NCBI GenBank assembly: GCA_958352885.1 | Contig: CATWQI010000006.1 | Span: forward strand, 62,001-126,000 | DNA: 64,000 bases | Direction of reading: 5' to 3' | DNA from: an uncultured Duncaniella sp. | Lineage (GTDB): Bacteria; Bacteroidota; Bacteroidia; Bacteroidales; Muribaculaceae | Shown: positions 8,802-17,168 of the stretch, one piece after another | Position numbering within the stretch: the stretch's first letter is position 1 | How the letters are laid out: every line of letters starts with the position of its first letter | Notes under the pieces: model-generated | The model's database searches: none | What the model was told of the DNA's origin: nothing | Seen by the model: only the letters and a program-made list of their open reading frames with translations | Translations under genes and position numbers: made by a program

Positions 8802-9764
8802 TTATTGGTTTTCAGTTATGGTCTCCTTGATTTCGTAGTGATTGCGCGAGGGGGAGTTGCGTACTATCAGCTCGCCGATGAATCCGGTCAGGAATAGCAT
8901 GGAGCCGAGCATCATCATGGTGAGCGCAAGGTAGAAATACGGAGAGTCGGTGACAAGTATGTAGGGGTTGCCATGATACATGTCGTAGAGTTTGCCGAAC
9001 CCTACCACCATCACGGCAATGAATCCTATGATGAACATCAGTGAGCCCATGAGCCCGAAGAAGTGCATAGGCTTAGCTCCGAACTTGCCAGTGAACCAAA
9101 GGGTGGCAAGGTCGAGGTAACCGTTGACGAAGCGGTCAAGACCGAACTTGGTGGAGCCGTACTTGCGAGCCTGGTGGTGTACCTCCTTCTCGCCGATATG
9201 TGTGAAGCCGGCGTTCTTGGCGAGGTATGGGATGTAGCGGTGCATGTCACCGTATACCTCGATATGTTTCACCACTTCGAGCCGGTATGCCTTGAGTCCG
9301 CAGTTGAAGTCGTGGAGGTTGTGGATGCCGCTGACACGACGAGCTGTTGCGTTGAACAGCTTGGTCGGGATGGTCTTTGACAGAGGGTCGTAGCGTTTAC
9401 GTTTCCATCCTGACACGAGGTCGTAGCCGTCGCGCATAATCATGCGGTATAGTTCAGGGATTTCGTCGGGGGAATCCTGAAGGTCGGCGTCCATGGTTAT
9501 TACCACGTCGCCCTGCGCCTCCTTAAAGCCGGTGTTGAGAGCGGGTGATTTTCCGTAGTTGCGGCGGAAGGATATGCCGCGCATTTCGGGATATTTGGAG
9601 TGGAGTCCTCGTATAACCTCCCAGGAATTGTCGGTGCTTCCGTCGTCGACGAAAATCACCTCGTAGGTGAAGTCGTCATGTTTCATCACACGGTCAATCC
9701 ATGCGGCGAGTTCGGGAAGAGACTCGGCTTCGTTATATAGCGGGATGACAACTGAGATATCCAT
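8802..9764 (-). CDS. GT2 glycosyltransferase, polyprenyl-phosphate sugar synthase type
   Basis: A membrane-anchored family 2 glycosyltransferase of 320 aa, similar in layout to dolichyl/undecaprenyl-phosphate mannose or glucose synthases (DPM1/GtrB type). The N-terminal GT-A domain has VVIPLYNEAESLPEL, VDDGSTDNS and the metal-binding DADLQDSP motif (residues ~92-99). Two hydrophobic helices follow (residues ~228-255 and ~272-300). It probably moves a hexose from a nucleotide sugar to a lipid carrier on the cytoplasmic face. It lies 44 bp after the DUF4199 gene, a pairing common in Bacteroidales. Confidence 0.85.
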   Translation of the reverse strand: MDISVVIPLYNEAESLPELAAWIDRVMKHDDFTYEVIFVDDGSTDNSWEVIRGLHSKYPEMRGISFRRNYGKSPALNTGFKEAQGDVVITMDADLQDSPDEIPELYRMIMRDGYDLVSGWKRKRYDPLSKTIPTKLFNATARRVSGIHNLHDFNCGLKAYRLEVVKHIEVYGDMHRYIPYLAKNAGFTHIGEKEVHHQARKYGSTKFGLDRFVNGYLDLATLWFTGKFGAKPMHFFGLMGSLMFIIGFIAVMVVGFGKLYDMYHGNPYILVTDSPYFYLALTMMMLGSMLFLTGFIGELIVRNSPSRNHYEIKETITENQ

Positions 9765-9808
9765 GCTTGTCGGTTGGGTGTAAATATGTATGTTTTTAGG
9801 AAAAATGT

Positions 9809-10354
9809 TCAGTGTTTGTTGAGGAAGCGGTTTATGGCAGCACGTCTCCTGATGGCGAAGAAGGCGCTGATGATTATGGAGAGTAGGGAGCCGGTGAATA
9901 TTGCTGCCAGAATCATTTCGGTTACTATCGCCATGGGAGATGGTACCATTTTTGCCTCAATCATGGTCTCGGCAAGCTCTGCGGCACGCTCGAGGGTCGG
10001 GTTTCCAGAGCCGGCACCGAGTTCGGCAACCCCGCGCAGCTGGTTTATGATGTAGTCCGGTTCAATCCACTGGAGGTAGATGACCAAGAACGCTCCGGCA
10101 ATCAGGATGCCGCAGACGAATATCACCACCCCTTGCATCCAGAGCATAGGGAATGTGGCGAACTCCTTGAGGCTGGCGTTGAACCGTCTCATAAACAGAT
10201 AAATCACCACAGGCACACCTGCCGCCATGAGCAATGACAGCATAGAGAGGAGTGGAATACGTGTGGAGAGGAGTGAGGCGAGGAACATGACTGTGAGATA
10301 GGCTCCGAACAGGAAGCCGTCGTCGGCGCCGCGCCGATATGGTGATGGTATCAT
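9809..10354 (-). CDS. DUF4199 membrane protein
   Basis: A 181-aa integral membrane protein with four hydrophobic segments (residues ~12-28, ~32-52, ~68-92 and ~145-170) and a basic C-terminus. It fits the Bacteroidota DUF4199 family, whose role is unknown. I chose the ATG at 10354 (MIPSPYRRGADDGF) because the longer frame would overlap the divergent lptE promoter. A minus-strand -7 box TAACTTTG (10375-10382) sits 20 nt upstream. It is probably co-transcribed with the GT2 gene. Confidence 0.75.
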   Translation of the reverse strand: MIPSPYRRGADDGFLFGAYLTVMFLASLLSTRIPLLSMLSLLMAAGVPVVIYLFMRRFNASLKEFATFPMLWMQGVVIFVCGILIAGAFLVIYLQWIEPDYIINQLRGVAELGAGSGNPTLERAAELAETMIEAKMVPSPMAIVTEMILAAIFTGSLLSIIISAFFAIRRRAAINRFLNKH

Positions 10355-10374
10355 ATATTTGTGATAATGAGATG

Positions 10375-10421
10375 CAAAGTTATACAATTTTTGGCAGTTA
10401 ATCAAGAAAGTTGTAACTTTG
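10375..10421. promoter_or_regulatory. Divergent promoters for the DUF4199 gene (minus) and lptE (plus)
   Basis: Minus strand: TAACTTTG at 10375-10382. Plus strand: -33 TTTG at 10390-10393, a 20-nt spacer and -7 TAACTTTG at 10414-10421, an excellent match to the Bacteroides consensus. The plus-strand -7 box ends only 5 nt before the lptE ATG, which implies an almost leaderless mRNA. Confidence 0.75.
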
Positions 10422-10426
10422 TAGTG

Positions 10427-10954
10427 ATGAAATCGATTAAACCAACATTTATACTGCGCTTGCTGCTGATAGCCGTTGTATCCATGGCTATGAGCGGATG
10501 CAAAATCAGCTATATGCTCAACGGTGCGTCGATAGACTACTCGGTGTACAAGACCATATATGTGTCCCAGTTCCCAATCCGGGCGGCACTGGTGTACCCT
10601 CCGTTGCAGCAGACATTTGAGAATGAGCTTCTGGACTATATATCACGAAACACCCGCCTGACTACCGTGGACACCTCGGCTGACCTCCAGCTCGAGGGTG
10701 AGATAACGGGCTACAGTCTCTCGCCCCAGGCGGTGACCGAGAACGCCTATGCCTCCCGTACCCGCCTGACCATCCAGGTGAGGGTCCGCTATATAGACAA
10801 CAAGCAGGACGGGAAGGATATAGACCAGACATTCAGTGCCTACCGAGACTTTGACAGCAGCGAGATGCTGACCGATGTGCAGGACCAGCTCTGCCAGGAG
10901 ATATCGGAGGAGCTTGTGGACTTAATCTTTAACGCTACACTCGGCGACTGGTAA
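10427..10954 (+). CDS. lptE: LptE-like LPS-assembly lipoprotein
   Basis: A 175-aa outer-membrane lipoprotein expected to plug LptD and help insert LPS. The signal peptide ends in a lipobox (MAMSGC), with the acylated Cys at residue ~24. The remainder (SVYKTIYVSQFPIRA, an ADLQLEGEITGY segment and a C-terminal helix) matches Bacteroidota LptE proteins. I chose the ATG at 10427 because it gives a normal signal peptide. The TPR-like gene and secG follow. The confidence reflects low sequence conservation in this family. Confidence 0.8.
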   Translation: MKSIKPTFILRLLLIAVVSMAMSGCKISYMLNGASIDYSVYKTIYVSQFPIRAALVYPPLQQTFENELLDYISRNTRLTTVDTSADLQLEGEITGYSLSPQAVTENAYASRTRLTIQVRVRYIDNKQDGKDIDQTFSAYRDFDSSEMLTDVQDQLCQEISEELVDLIFNATLGDW

Positions 10955-10988
10955 AAATCCGCCACCGGCTAAGAGATTCAGAGAGATT

Positions 10989-11819
10989 ATGGAAGAAGAG
11001 TTGCAACAGTTTCTTGCCCTGCTACGCGACAAGTCGGCTCCAATGGATGCCGGGCTGGTTGAACGGATAGGTGAGAAGTGTCCGTTTTTCACTCTTCCGG
11101 CAGTCGAGATGCTGAGGCGCGGAGGTCGCTCGCTTGATGCGGACTTCCGCATGAGACTGATGGAACGGATAGCCCTCAATGCGCCCAATCCCGAGGCATT
11201 GTTCATGCTTGCGGACTATGACCGTGACGCATGGCTGCGCTTCTACCCCGACGAGACCCCTAAGAAGGTGACAACCGACGATGCCATAACCACATTCCTG
11301 GAGACTTACGGACACTCCACACCCCAGGAGGACGCATTGCTGGAAAGGCTTATATTCAACCCGGCGCCCGACTATTCTACCCTTCTCGCCAAGGAGGAGG
11401 AAGAGAGTCTTCCGCCTGCCGTGGAGCCCGGTGATGACTCGCAGGACGCTCTAATCAACGCATTCATACTCAAGAGCAGAACGGAGGGGCAGCATCTCAT
11501 GCCTGAATTGCCTCCCGAACCGGTGCATGCCGTCCCGGACGACGATGTAACCGCAGTTCCCGCCGTGGAGGTGAAGCGTCCGGAGCCCCCGAGCGTGATG
11601 TCGCCCGAGGACCATCCGAAGGAGGTGGCAGAGCGTACGGATGATTCGTCACTGCGAGAGAGTCTTGCCAAAATATATATAAAACAGCGCCGTTATGACA
11701 AGGCTTTTGAAATTATTAGCAATTTGAGTTTGAATAATCCAAAAAAAAGTGTTTACTTTGCAGACCAATTGCGGTTTCTCCGTAAATTGATGCTTAACAG
11801 CAAGTATAGTAAACAATAA
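10989..11819 (+). CDS. Conserved TPR-like cytoplasmic protein
   Basis: A 276-aa protein without a signal peptide or membrane segment. The N-terminal half is helical and acidic, the middle (residues ~140-215) is proline/glutamate-rich and probably disordered, and the C-terminus (residues ~222-270, LAKIYIKQRRYDKAFEII) forms one or two TPR-like hairpins. I cannot assign a function. It lies 34 bp after lptE and 16 bp before secG, so it is probably co-transcribed with envelope-biogenesis genes. Confidence 0.7.
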   Translation: MEEELQQFLALLRDKSAPMDAGLVERIGEKCPFFTLPAVEMLRRGGRSLDADFRMRLMERIALNAPNPEALFMLADYDRDAWLRFYPDETPKKVTTDDAITTFLETYGHSTPQEDALLERLIFNPAPDYSTLLAKEEEESLPPAVEPGDDSQDALINAFILKSRTEGQHLMPELPPEPVHAVPDDDVTAVPAVEVKRPEPPSVMSPEDHPKEVAERTDDSSLRESLAKIYIKQRRYDKAFEIISNLSLNNPKKSVYFADQLRFLRKLMLNSKYSKQ

Positions 11820-11835
11820 AATCACAAAATAAACT

Positions 11836-12234
11836 ATGTACGTTGTATTGATTATCCTGACACTCATCTGCGCAGTGCTCCTCATCTGCGTGGTGCTTGT
11901 TCAGAAATCCAAAGGCGGAGGCCTTTCATCATCATTTGCCGGTTCAAACCAGATTATGGGCGTGCGCCGCACCAACAGTTTCATCGAGAAGCTTACCTGG
12001 ACACTCGCAGGAGCAATCTGCATCCTCGCCATCCTGTCCACCTTCTGCATGCCTAAGGCAATCAACGCCACTTCATCCCGAGTGAACGCTCCTGCCGCTA
12101 CCGAGCAGACCGTTCCCGGCGACTTCAACACCGCAGCTCCCGCAGCCCCTGCAGTCGAGGCTCCCGCAGCTACTGATACCGAGGCACCCGCCGAGGCTTC
12201 CGAAGCACCCGCCGAGGCACCCGCAGCTGAATAA
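11836..12234 (+). CDS. secG: Preprotein translocase subunit SecG
   Basis: A small inner-membrane partner of SecYE. The 132-aa protein has the SecG pattern: a first hydrophobic helix (residues ~2-22), the conserved VLVQKSKGGGLSSSFAG loop, and a second helix (residues ~55-72). The C-terminal ~50 residues are a low-complexity tail of Ala, Pro and Glu, longer than in most SecG proteins and probably flexible. It follows the TPR-like gene by 16 bp. Confidence 0.93.
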   Translation: MYVVLIILTLICAVLLICVVLVQKSKGGGLSSSFAGSNQIMGVRRTNSFIEKLTWTLAGAICILAILSTFCMPKAINATSSRVNAPAATEQTVPGDFNTAAPAAPAVEAPAATDTEAPAEASEAPAEAPAAE

Positions 12235-12330
12235 ATCCGGGCTACGGTAAGAAGAAAGAACATATAAACCCTGCCTGCTCTGACACGTGTATCACCTACT
12301 CTCGTCGGCGCAGGCTTGATTTGTTATCAC

Positions 12331-14163
12331 ATGAAAGATTTTTGGCGCTTGTTGGCGAGGTTTGTGCCTCCGTACAAGAAATATCTGTTTCTCAATATCT
12401 TTTTCAACTTCCTTGCGGCGTTTCTGACGCTGTTTTCGTTCGCCCTGATAATCCCCATCCTGGAGATGCTGTTCAAGGTGAAGGAGAATGTTTACGCCTA
12501 CATGCCGGTTGGCAGCGCATCGCTCAAGGATGTGGCTATGAACAATTTCTACTGGTTCACTCAGGAGTGTATACATGAATGGGGCGCTATCGGTACTCTT
12601 GCCGCACTTGCCGGTATGCTGGTGGTGATGACCGCCCTTAAGACCGGCGCGACTTATCTCAGCTCGTATTTCGTGATACCGATGCGTGCAGGAATTGTTA
12701 GGGATATCCGAAACTTTGTGTATGACAAGATAGTGACATTGCCGATATCGTATTTCACCACCGAGAGAAAGGGTGACGTGATGGCGCGTATGACTGGTGA
12801 CGTGGCGGAGATTGAGAACTCCATCATGTCGTCGCTTGACATGATGTTCAAGAATCCGGTGATGATAATAGTGTGTCTCGCCATGATGATAATGATATCG
12901 TGGCAGCTGACATTGTTTGTGCTCGTGTTGCTGCCCATAGCCGGTGCTGTGATGGGTAAGGTGGGTAAGCGTCTGAAGCGTAAGTCGCTGCAGGGCCAGC
13001 AGCAATGGGGCGTGCTGATGAGCAATATTGAAGAGACGCTCGGCGGTCTGCGCATCATCAAGGCGTTTAACGCCGAGGACAAGGTGAAGTACCGCTTCCA
13101 TGAGGGTAACCAGAGGTTCTACTCCATCACCACTTCGGTGCAGCGCAGGCAGTCGCTTGCGCATCCGATGAGCGAGTTGCTCGGCACGCTTACGATAGCG
13201 ATAGTGCTCTGTTTCGGCGGCACACTCATACTGTCGGGCTCATCGTCGATGAACGCTGCATCTTTCATATATTATATGGTGATATTTTACAGTATCATCA
13301 ATCCTGCCAAGGATTTGTCGAAGGCTATGTACAGTATCCAGAAGGGACTTGCCTCTATGGTGCGTGTCGATGCTATACTTGAGGCTTCGAATCCTATCCG
13401 TGACCCGGAGAGGCCTGAGGAAATCAAGGATTTCAAGGGGGATATATCTTACCGGAACGTGACATTCGGCTATGACACGGAGGTGCATGTGGTGGAGGGT
13501 ATCAACCTTGACATCAAGGCAGGCGAGACCGTTGCGCTGGTGGGACAGAGCGGCAGCGGAAAGTCGACGCTCGCCGATTTGCTCCCCCGATTCTACGATG
13601 TGCAGCAAGGTACCATCACTGTCGACGGCAAGGATGTGCGTGACTTGCGTGTGCATGAGCTGCGCGGGCTGATGGGCAATGTGAACCAGGAGGCGATACT
13701 GTTTAACGACACCATATTCAATAATATATCTTTCGGTGTGAAGAACGCCACTATGGAGCAGGTGATAGAGGCCGCCAAGATTGCCAATGCACATGAGTTT
13801 ATCATGGCAACCGAAAACGGGTATGACACCAATATCGGAGACCGTGGATGCCGCCTTTCCGGAGGTCAACGTCAGCGTCTGTCGATAGCCCGTGCAATTT
13901 TGAAGAATCCTCCTATCCTCATTCTCGACGAGGCGACTTCGGCTCTTGACAGCGAAAGCGAGAAGCTTGTACAGGAGGCACTCGAGCGTCTGATGAAGAA
14001 CCGCACAACGCTCGTGATAGCCCACCGCCTGTCAACCATCAAGAATGCTTCGCAGATATGCGTGCTGCATGAGGGACGCATAGTGGAGCGGGGTACACAT
14101 GATGAACTGCTTGCACTCAACGGCTACTATACGCGCCTTGTGGAAATGCAGTCGATGAAGTAG
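12331..14163 (+). CDS. MsbA-like ABC exporter (fused permease and ATPase)
   Basis: A 610-aa half-transporter that should dimerise to export a lipid or drug, possibly lipid A core given its envelope-gene neighbours. The N-terminal ~330 residues carry about six membrane helices. The ATPase domain has Walker A GQSGSGKS, signature LSGGQRQRLS, Walker B ILILDEATSALD and the switch histidine in VIAHRLST. I started at ATG 12331 (MKDFWRLLARFVPPYKKY), which is the usual N-terminus, rather than at an upstream alternative codon. The call as lipid A flippase is inference from context. Confidence 0.88.
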   Translation: MKDFWRLLARFVPPYKKYLFLNIFFNFLAAFLTLFSFALIIPILEMLFKVKENVYAYMPVGSASLKDVAMNNFYWFTQECIHEWGAIGTLAALAGMLVVMTALKTGATYLSSYFVIPMRAGIVRDIRNFVYDKIVTLPISYFTTERKGDVMARMTGDVAEIENSIMSSLDMMFKNPVMIIVCLAMMIMISWQLTLFVLVLLPIAGAVMGKVGKRLKRKSLQGQQQWGVLMSNIEETLGGLRIIKAFNAEDKVKYRFHEGNQRFYSITTSVQRRQSLAHPMSELLGTLTIAIVLCFGGTLILSGSSSMNAASFIYYMVIFYSIINPAKDLSKAMYSIQKGLASMVRVDAILEASNPIRDPERPEEIKDFKGDISYRNVTFGYDTEVHVVEGINLDIKAGETVALVGQSGSGKSTLADLLPRFYDVQQGTITVDGKDVRDLRVHELRGLMGNVNQEAILFNDTIFNNISFGVKNATMEQVIEAAKIANAHEFIMATENGYDTNIGDRGCRLSGGQRQRLSIARAILKNPPILILDEATSALDSESEKLVQEALERLMKNRTTLVIAHRLSTIKNASQICVLHEGRIVERGTHDELLALNGYYTRLVEMQSMK

Positions 14164-14298
14164 CACTTTGAATCCGCCTTATGATTAGTCTCCTTGGAAG
14201 GTCGGTAAGGTTCGTCATCGATAATACCACGTTGCTCGGCAATATGAAGAATGAATGACAGCCCGACATAATGCTCCACCGTAAGTGGGAATAGGATG

Positions 14299-15402
14299 TC
14301 AGTCCTGATTCGGGGATTCCGCTCTGTAAGTTTCAGATGGCTCTCTATTGCCGGTTTCTTTGTTTCTCTGATACTCTTTGGCGATGGCAATGGCCCGTTG
14401 CAGTTTTTCAGAGAGAAGTTTCTTGTCGGGCAGTTTTGTGTAATATTGAGCTACTTTTACCGGAGAATCCTCTTCGAGCATCAGGTATTCGATATGCTCT
14501 GTGTTTCCTTCGGAGCATAGGATAAGTCCAATGGGTGCTTCTTCTCCCTCTCTGCGGTCATTGCGATTGAGGTAGCGAAGATACAACAACATCTGTCCTT
14601 CATGTTCCGGTTTGAAGCGTCCCAGTTTCAGGTCAATCGCTACCAGCCGGTGTAATCCTCTGTGGTAGAATAACAGATCAAGTTTATAGACTGTGCCGTC
14701 AACCGGGATTCTTTTCTGTCGGTCAACAAAAGCAAAGTCAGAACCAAACTCTTTTATGAACTGCTGTATCTGGTTTAGTATGGCGGTTTCGAGGTCATTC
14801 TCACTGAATACGTCAGGCAATCCAACGAGGTCGAGGAAGTAACTGCTCCTGAATACAAGGTCAGGGTGTATTCGGTCGGTGTCCTTCATCGTGTCAAGTT
14901 CAGCCTTGATGATTTCTTCAGGTCTGCGACTGATGGCAGTACGCTCATAGAGTTGCGAATCTATTTTCTCGTCAAGAGTACGGGTCGACCATTTTTCCAA
15001 CCGACACATCTCCATATAGAATTTGCGGGCGAGTTCGGTCTCGACAAACATCAGTGAACGCAGATGAGTCCAGCTCAACTGTCTACGCACTGCGTAGTTA
15101 ATCTCAGCCTCCGAAAAAGTATACGCAGCGCGTAGACAATGTTGTAGTTTTTTGAATCCCCATCCACTACCATACCTCTTGACAAGTCTCTCTGCAAGAT
15201 GTTTCAATACCTGTTTGCCATATTCTGCACGGGCATTGTGTAACACATCCTCCTTGATTCGCATACCTACATGCCAATTCATTCGGCACGCCTCGGAATT
15301 GACATATACAGCCACACGATAACGGGTGTCTTCAATGATGGTACACACGTCATCATAAAGTTTTGCTTCTGTTGTCTCCTGGATATGTTCTTCTTTTGTC
15401 AT
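14299..15402 (-). CDS. YhcG/DUF1016-family PD-(D/E)XK nuclease
   Basis: A 367-aa protein with the two-part layout of the YhcG family: an N-terminal DUF1016_N domain (residues ~15-150, with aromatic SWTHLRSLM) and a C-terminal PD-(D/E)XK nuclease core (residues ~185-340). In the core I see the Asp of YKLDLLFYHR, the AIDLKLG strand carrying the (D/E)XK pair, and the helix GQMLLYLRYL. The family is linked to DNA processing and defence and often sits beside restriction genes, but this copy is alone. A minus-strand -7 box TAACTTTG (15422-15429) gives it its own promoter. The last ~25 residues are polar and variable. Confidence 0.88.
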   Translation of the reverse strand: MTKEEHIQETTEAKLYDDVCTIIEDTRYRVAVYVNSEACRMNWHVGMRIKEDVLHNARAEYGKQVLKHLAERLVKRYGSGWGFKKLQHCLRAAYTFSEAEINYAVRRQLSWTHLRSLMFVETELARKFYMEMCRLEKWSTRTLDEKIDSQLYERTAISRRPEEIIKAELDTMKDTDRIHPDLVFRSSYFLDLVGLPDVFSENDLETAILNQIQQFIKEFGSDFAFVDRQKRIPVDGTVYKLDLLFYHRGLHRLVAIDLKLGRFKPEHEGQMLLYLRYLNRNDRREGEEAPIGLILCSEGNTEHIEYLMLEEDSPVKVAQYYTKLPDKKLLSEKLQRAIAIAKEYQRNKETGNREPSETYRAESPNQD

Positions 15403-15933
15403 TTTGGTGCATGTTAGATTGCAAAGTTACTAATTTTCCGGTGATTATAGCTTAGGTTTCAGATGTTTTAGCTAAATTTGCAGTTGGATCACGCATTCTT
15501 TTGCCGGGATGTTATAAGGCGCATATATCATGTGCTTTGTTGAACAGGACAATGGGTAAGGGCTAAAATGTGATTCGCAGTCTTGCGGTTGATATTTGAA
15601 TGAGGCATTTTTAGCTGCAAACATTGGTTAAAATAGGAAATAATGAGGGTGATTTAGCCAATTTTACATTTTTTATTGTTATATTTTTCCTTTGGTGTTA
15701 AAATCATTGGTAACTTTGCGTGAATTTTTATATTTAAGGACCAATGACGGTTGAAAATATGGGGGATAAATCCATCACAAGCTGCAGTCGGCACGAGGTA
15801 GTTTCCCCTTGCAATGGATATGGCTTCGAGATGCGGAATAGCTTTGCGTCCCGGGGCATTGCCGCTATAATGGTCCGGCGGATAATCAGGAATAATCAAA
15901 CAAAACAGGTATAATAGAAAAGAAAAAAAGAAA
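15403..15933 (+). promoter_or_regulatory. 531-bp intergenic region with the RND efflux promoter and a long leader
   Basis: No gene is visible. It holds the minus-strand promoter of the nuclease gene (TAACTTTG, 15422-15429) and, for the efflux operon, a plus-strand -7 box TAACTTTG at 15711-15718 with a TTTG 16 nt upstream, shorter than the ideal spacing. Transcription from there would leave a ~210-nt leader before the ATG at 15934. The leader is long enough to hold regulatory structure, but I see no hairpin I would defend. No repressor gene lies next to the operon. Confidence 0.5.
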
Positions 15934-17121
15934 ATGAAAGTCAAAGCGTTATCGACAGCCGGCATCTCCGTGATGCTCGCTTCAGCGATTTTGCTGCCAT
16001 CATGCTCCAACGGCAACCAGCAGCAGCAACAAGCTCCCGCTCCCGAAATCGCCACCATCACATTGTCACCGCAGGGTGCTGACCTCCAGACCACATTCCC
16101 TGCCACCATCAAAGGTAAGACCGATATCGATATCCGTCCGCAGGTGACAGGATTCATCACGAAGGTTCATGTTGACGAGGGTCAGCGTGTCCGCAAGGGT
16201 CAGGTGCTATTCACGCTTGACCAGGTGCAGTTCAACGCCGCAGTTGACCAGGCGCGCGCCGCAGTCAACTCTGCACAGACCGCAGTGAACACCCAGCAGA
16301 TGACTGTAGATAACAAGAAGGCTCTTCTCGACAAGAACATCATCTCGCAATATGAGTACCAGATGGCGCTCAACAGCCTCGACCAGGCGAAGGCCCAGCT
16401 TGCCAATGCCAAGGCAGCGCTGGTGACCGCCCAGAAGAATCTCGCCTATACCGTGGTTACCTCACCCAGCGACGGTGTGGTAGGCTCAATCCCCAACCGT
16501 GAGGGTTCGCTGGCGTCTCCCTCGTCGGCACAGCCGCTGACTACCGTGAGCGAGAACTCACAGGTGTATGCTTATTTCTCACTCACCGAGAAGGATCTGC
16601 TTGCCCTGGTGGGTGAAGGGGACCGTTCCATCGAGGCAGCCATCAAGGCTATGCCCGAGGTGAAGCTGCGTCTGAACGACGGAACTATGTATCCTCTCAC
16701 CGGCAAGGTGGCAACCGTGTCGGGTGTGATAGACAACAATACCGGTTCGTCAAGCGTGCGCGCACTTTTCAACAATCCCAACGGAGTGCTCCGTAGCGGC
16801 GGTACAGGCCAGATAATCATGCCTAATGACAAGGAGAATGTGATAGTCATTCCCCAGAAGTCGACATTCGAGCTTCAGGACCGCCGTTTTGTGTATGTTG
16901 TCAACGATTCCAACAAGGTGGTATCCACTCCTATCACCGTGGACCCGCTTAACGACGGTAAGACATTTGTGGTTACTTCAGGTCTTAACTCCGGTGACCG
17001 CATTGCTATCGAGGGTGTAGGAACCAAGCTTAAGGACGGCATGGTAATCAATCCCGTAGCACCGCAGCAGGCACCCGCCGAAGGCGCTGCCGCCCCTGCC
17101 GCCGCCCCTGCCGCGAAATAA
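15934..17121 (+). CDS. RND efflux periplasmic adaptor (membrane fusion protein)
   Basis: An AcrA/MexA-type adaptor of 395 aa that links the inner-membrane pump to the outer-membrane channel. A lipoprotein signal ends near residue 27 (LLPSCSNG). The half-lipoyl motifs (ITKVHVDEGQRVRKGQVLF and VTSPSDGVVG) flank the alpha-helical hairpin (residues ~95-165); beta-barrel and membrane-proximal domains follow. The last ~20 residues are an Ala/Pro tail. The permease and outer-membrane factor follow at 47 and 36 bp, so all three probably form one operon. Confidence 0.95.
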   Translation: MKVKALSTAGISVMLASAILLPSCSNGNQQQQQAPAPEIATITLSPQGADLQTTFPATIKGKTDIDIRPQVTGFITKVHVDEGQRVRKGQVLFTLDQVQFNAAVDQARAAVNSAQTAVNTQQMTVDNKKALLDKNIISQYEYQMALNSLDQAKAQLANAKAALVTAQKNLAYTVVTSPSDGVVGSIPNREGSLASPSSAQPLTTVSENSQVYAYFSLTEKDLLALVGEGDRSIEAAIKAMPEVKLRLNDGTMYPLTGKVATVSGVIDNNTGSSSVRALFNNPNGVLRSGGTGQIIMPNDKENVIVIPQKSTFELQDRRFVYVVNDSNKVVSTPITVDPLNDGKTFVVTSGLNSGDRIAIEGVGTKLKDGMVINPVAPQQAPAEGAAAPAAAPAAK

Positions 17122-17168
17122 GTGGTTGAGGCAATCACATCACATTAAAAAAAGCTAACGTTAACAAG

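Noticed and set aside
12292..13164. 290-codon minus-strand open frame inside the ABC exporter gene
   Set aside because: Antisense to strongly conserved transporter sequence; the translation is His/Gln-rich with no domain.
14127..14390. Minus-strand 87-codon frame overlapping the 3' end of the YhcG nuclease gene
   Set aside because: It overlaps the nuclease in another frame, resembles nothing I know and has no promoter; it is most likely chance.
15720..15933. Riboswitch or attenuator in the long leader of the efflux operon
   Set aside because: The leader is long, but I could find no convincing stem or terminator-antiterminator pair by eye.
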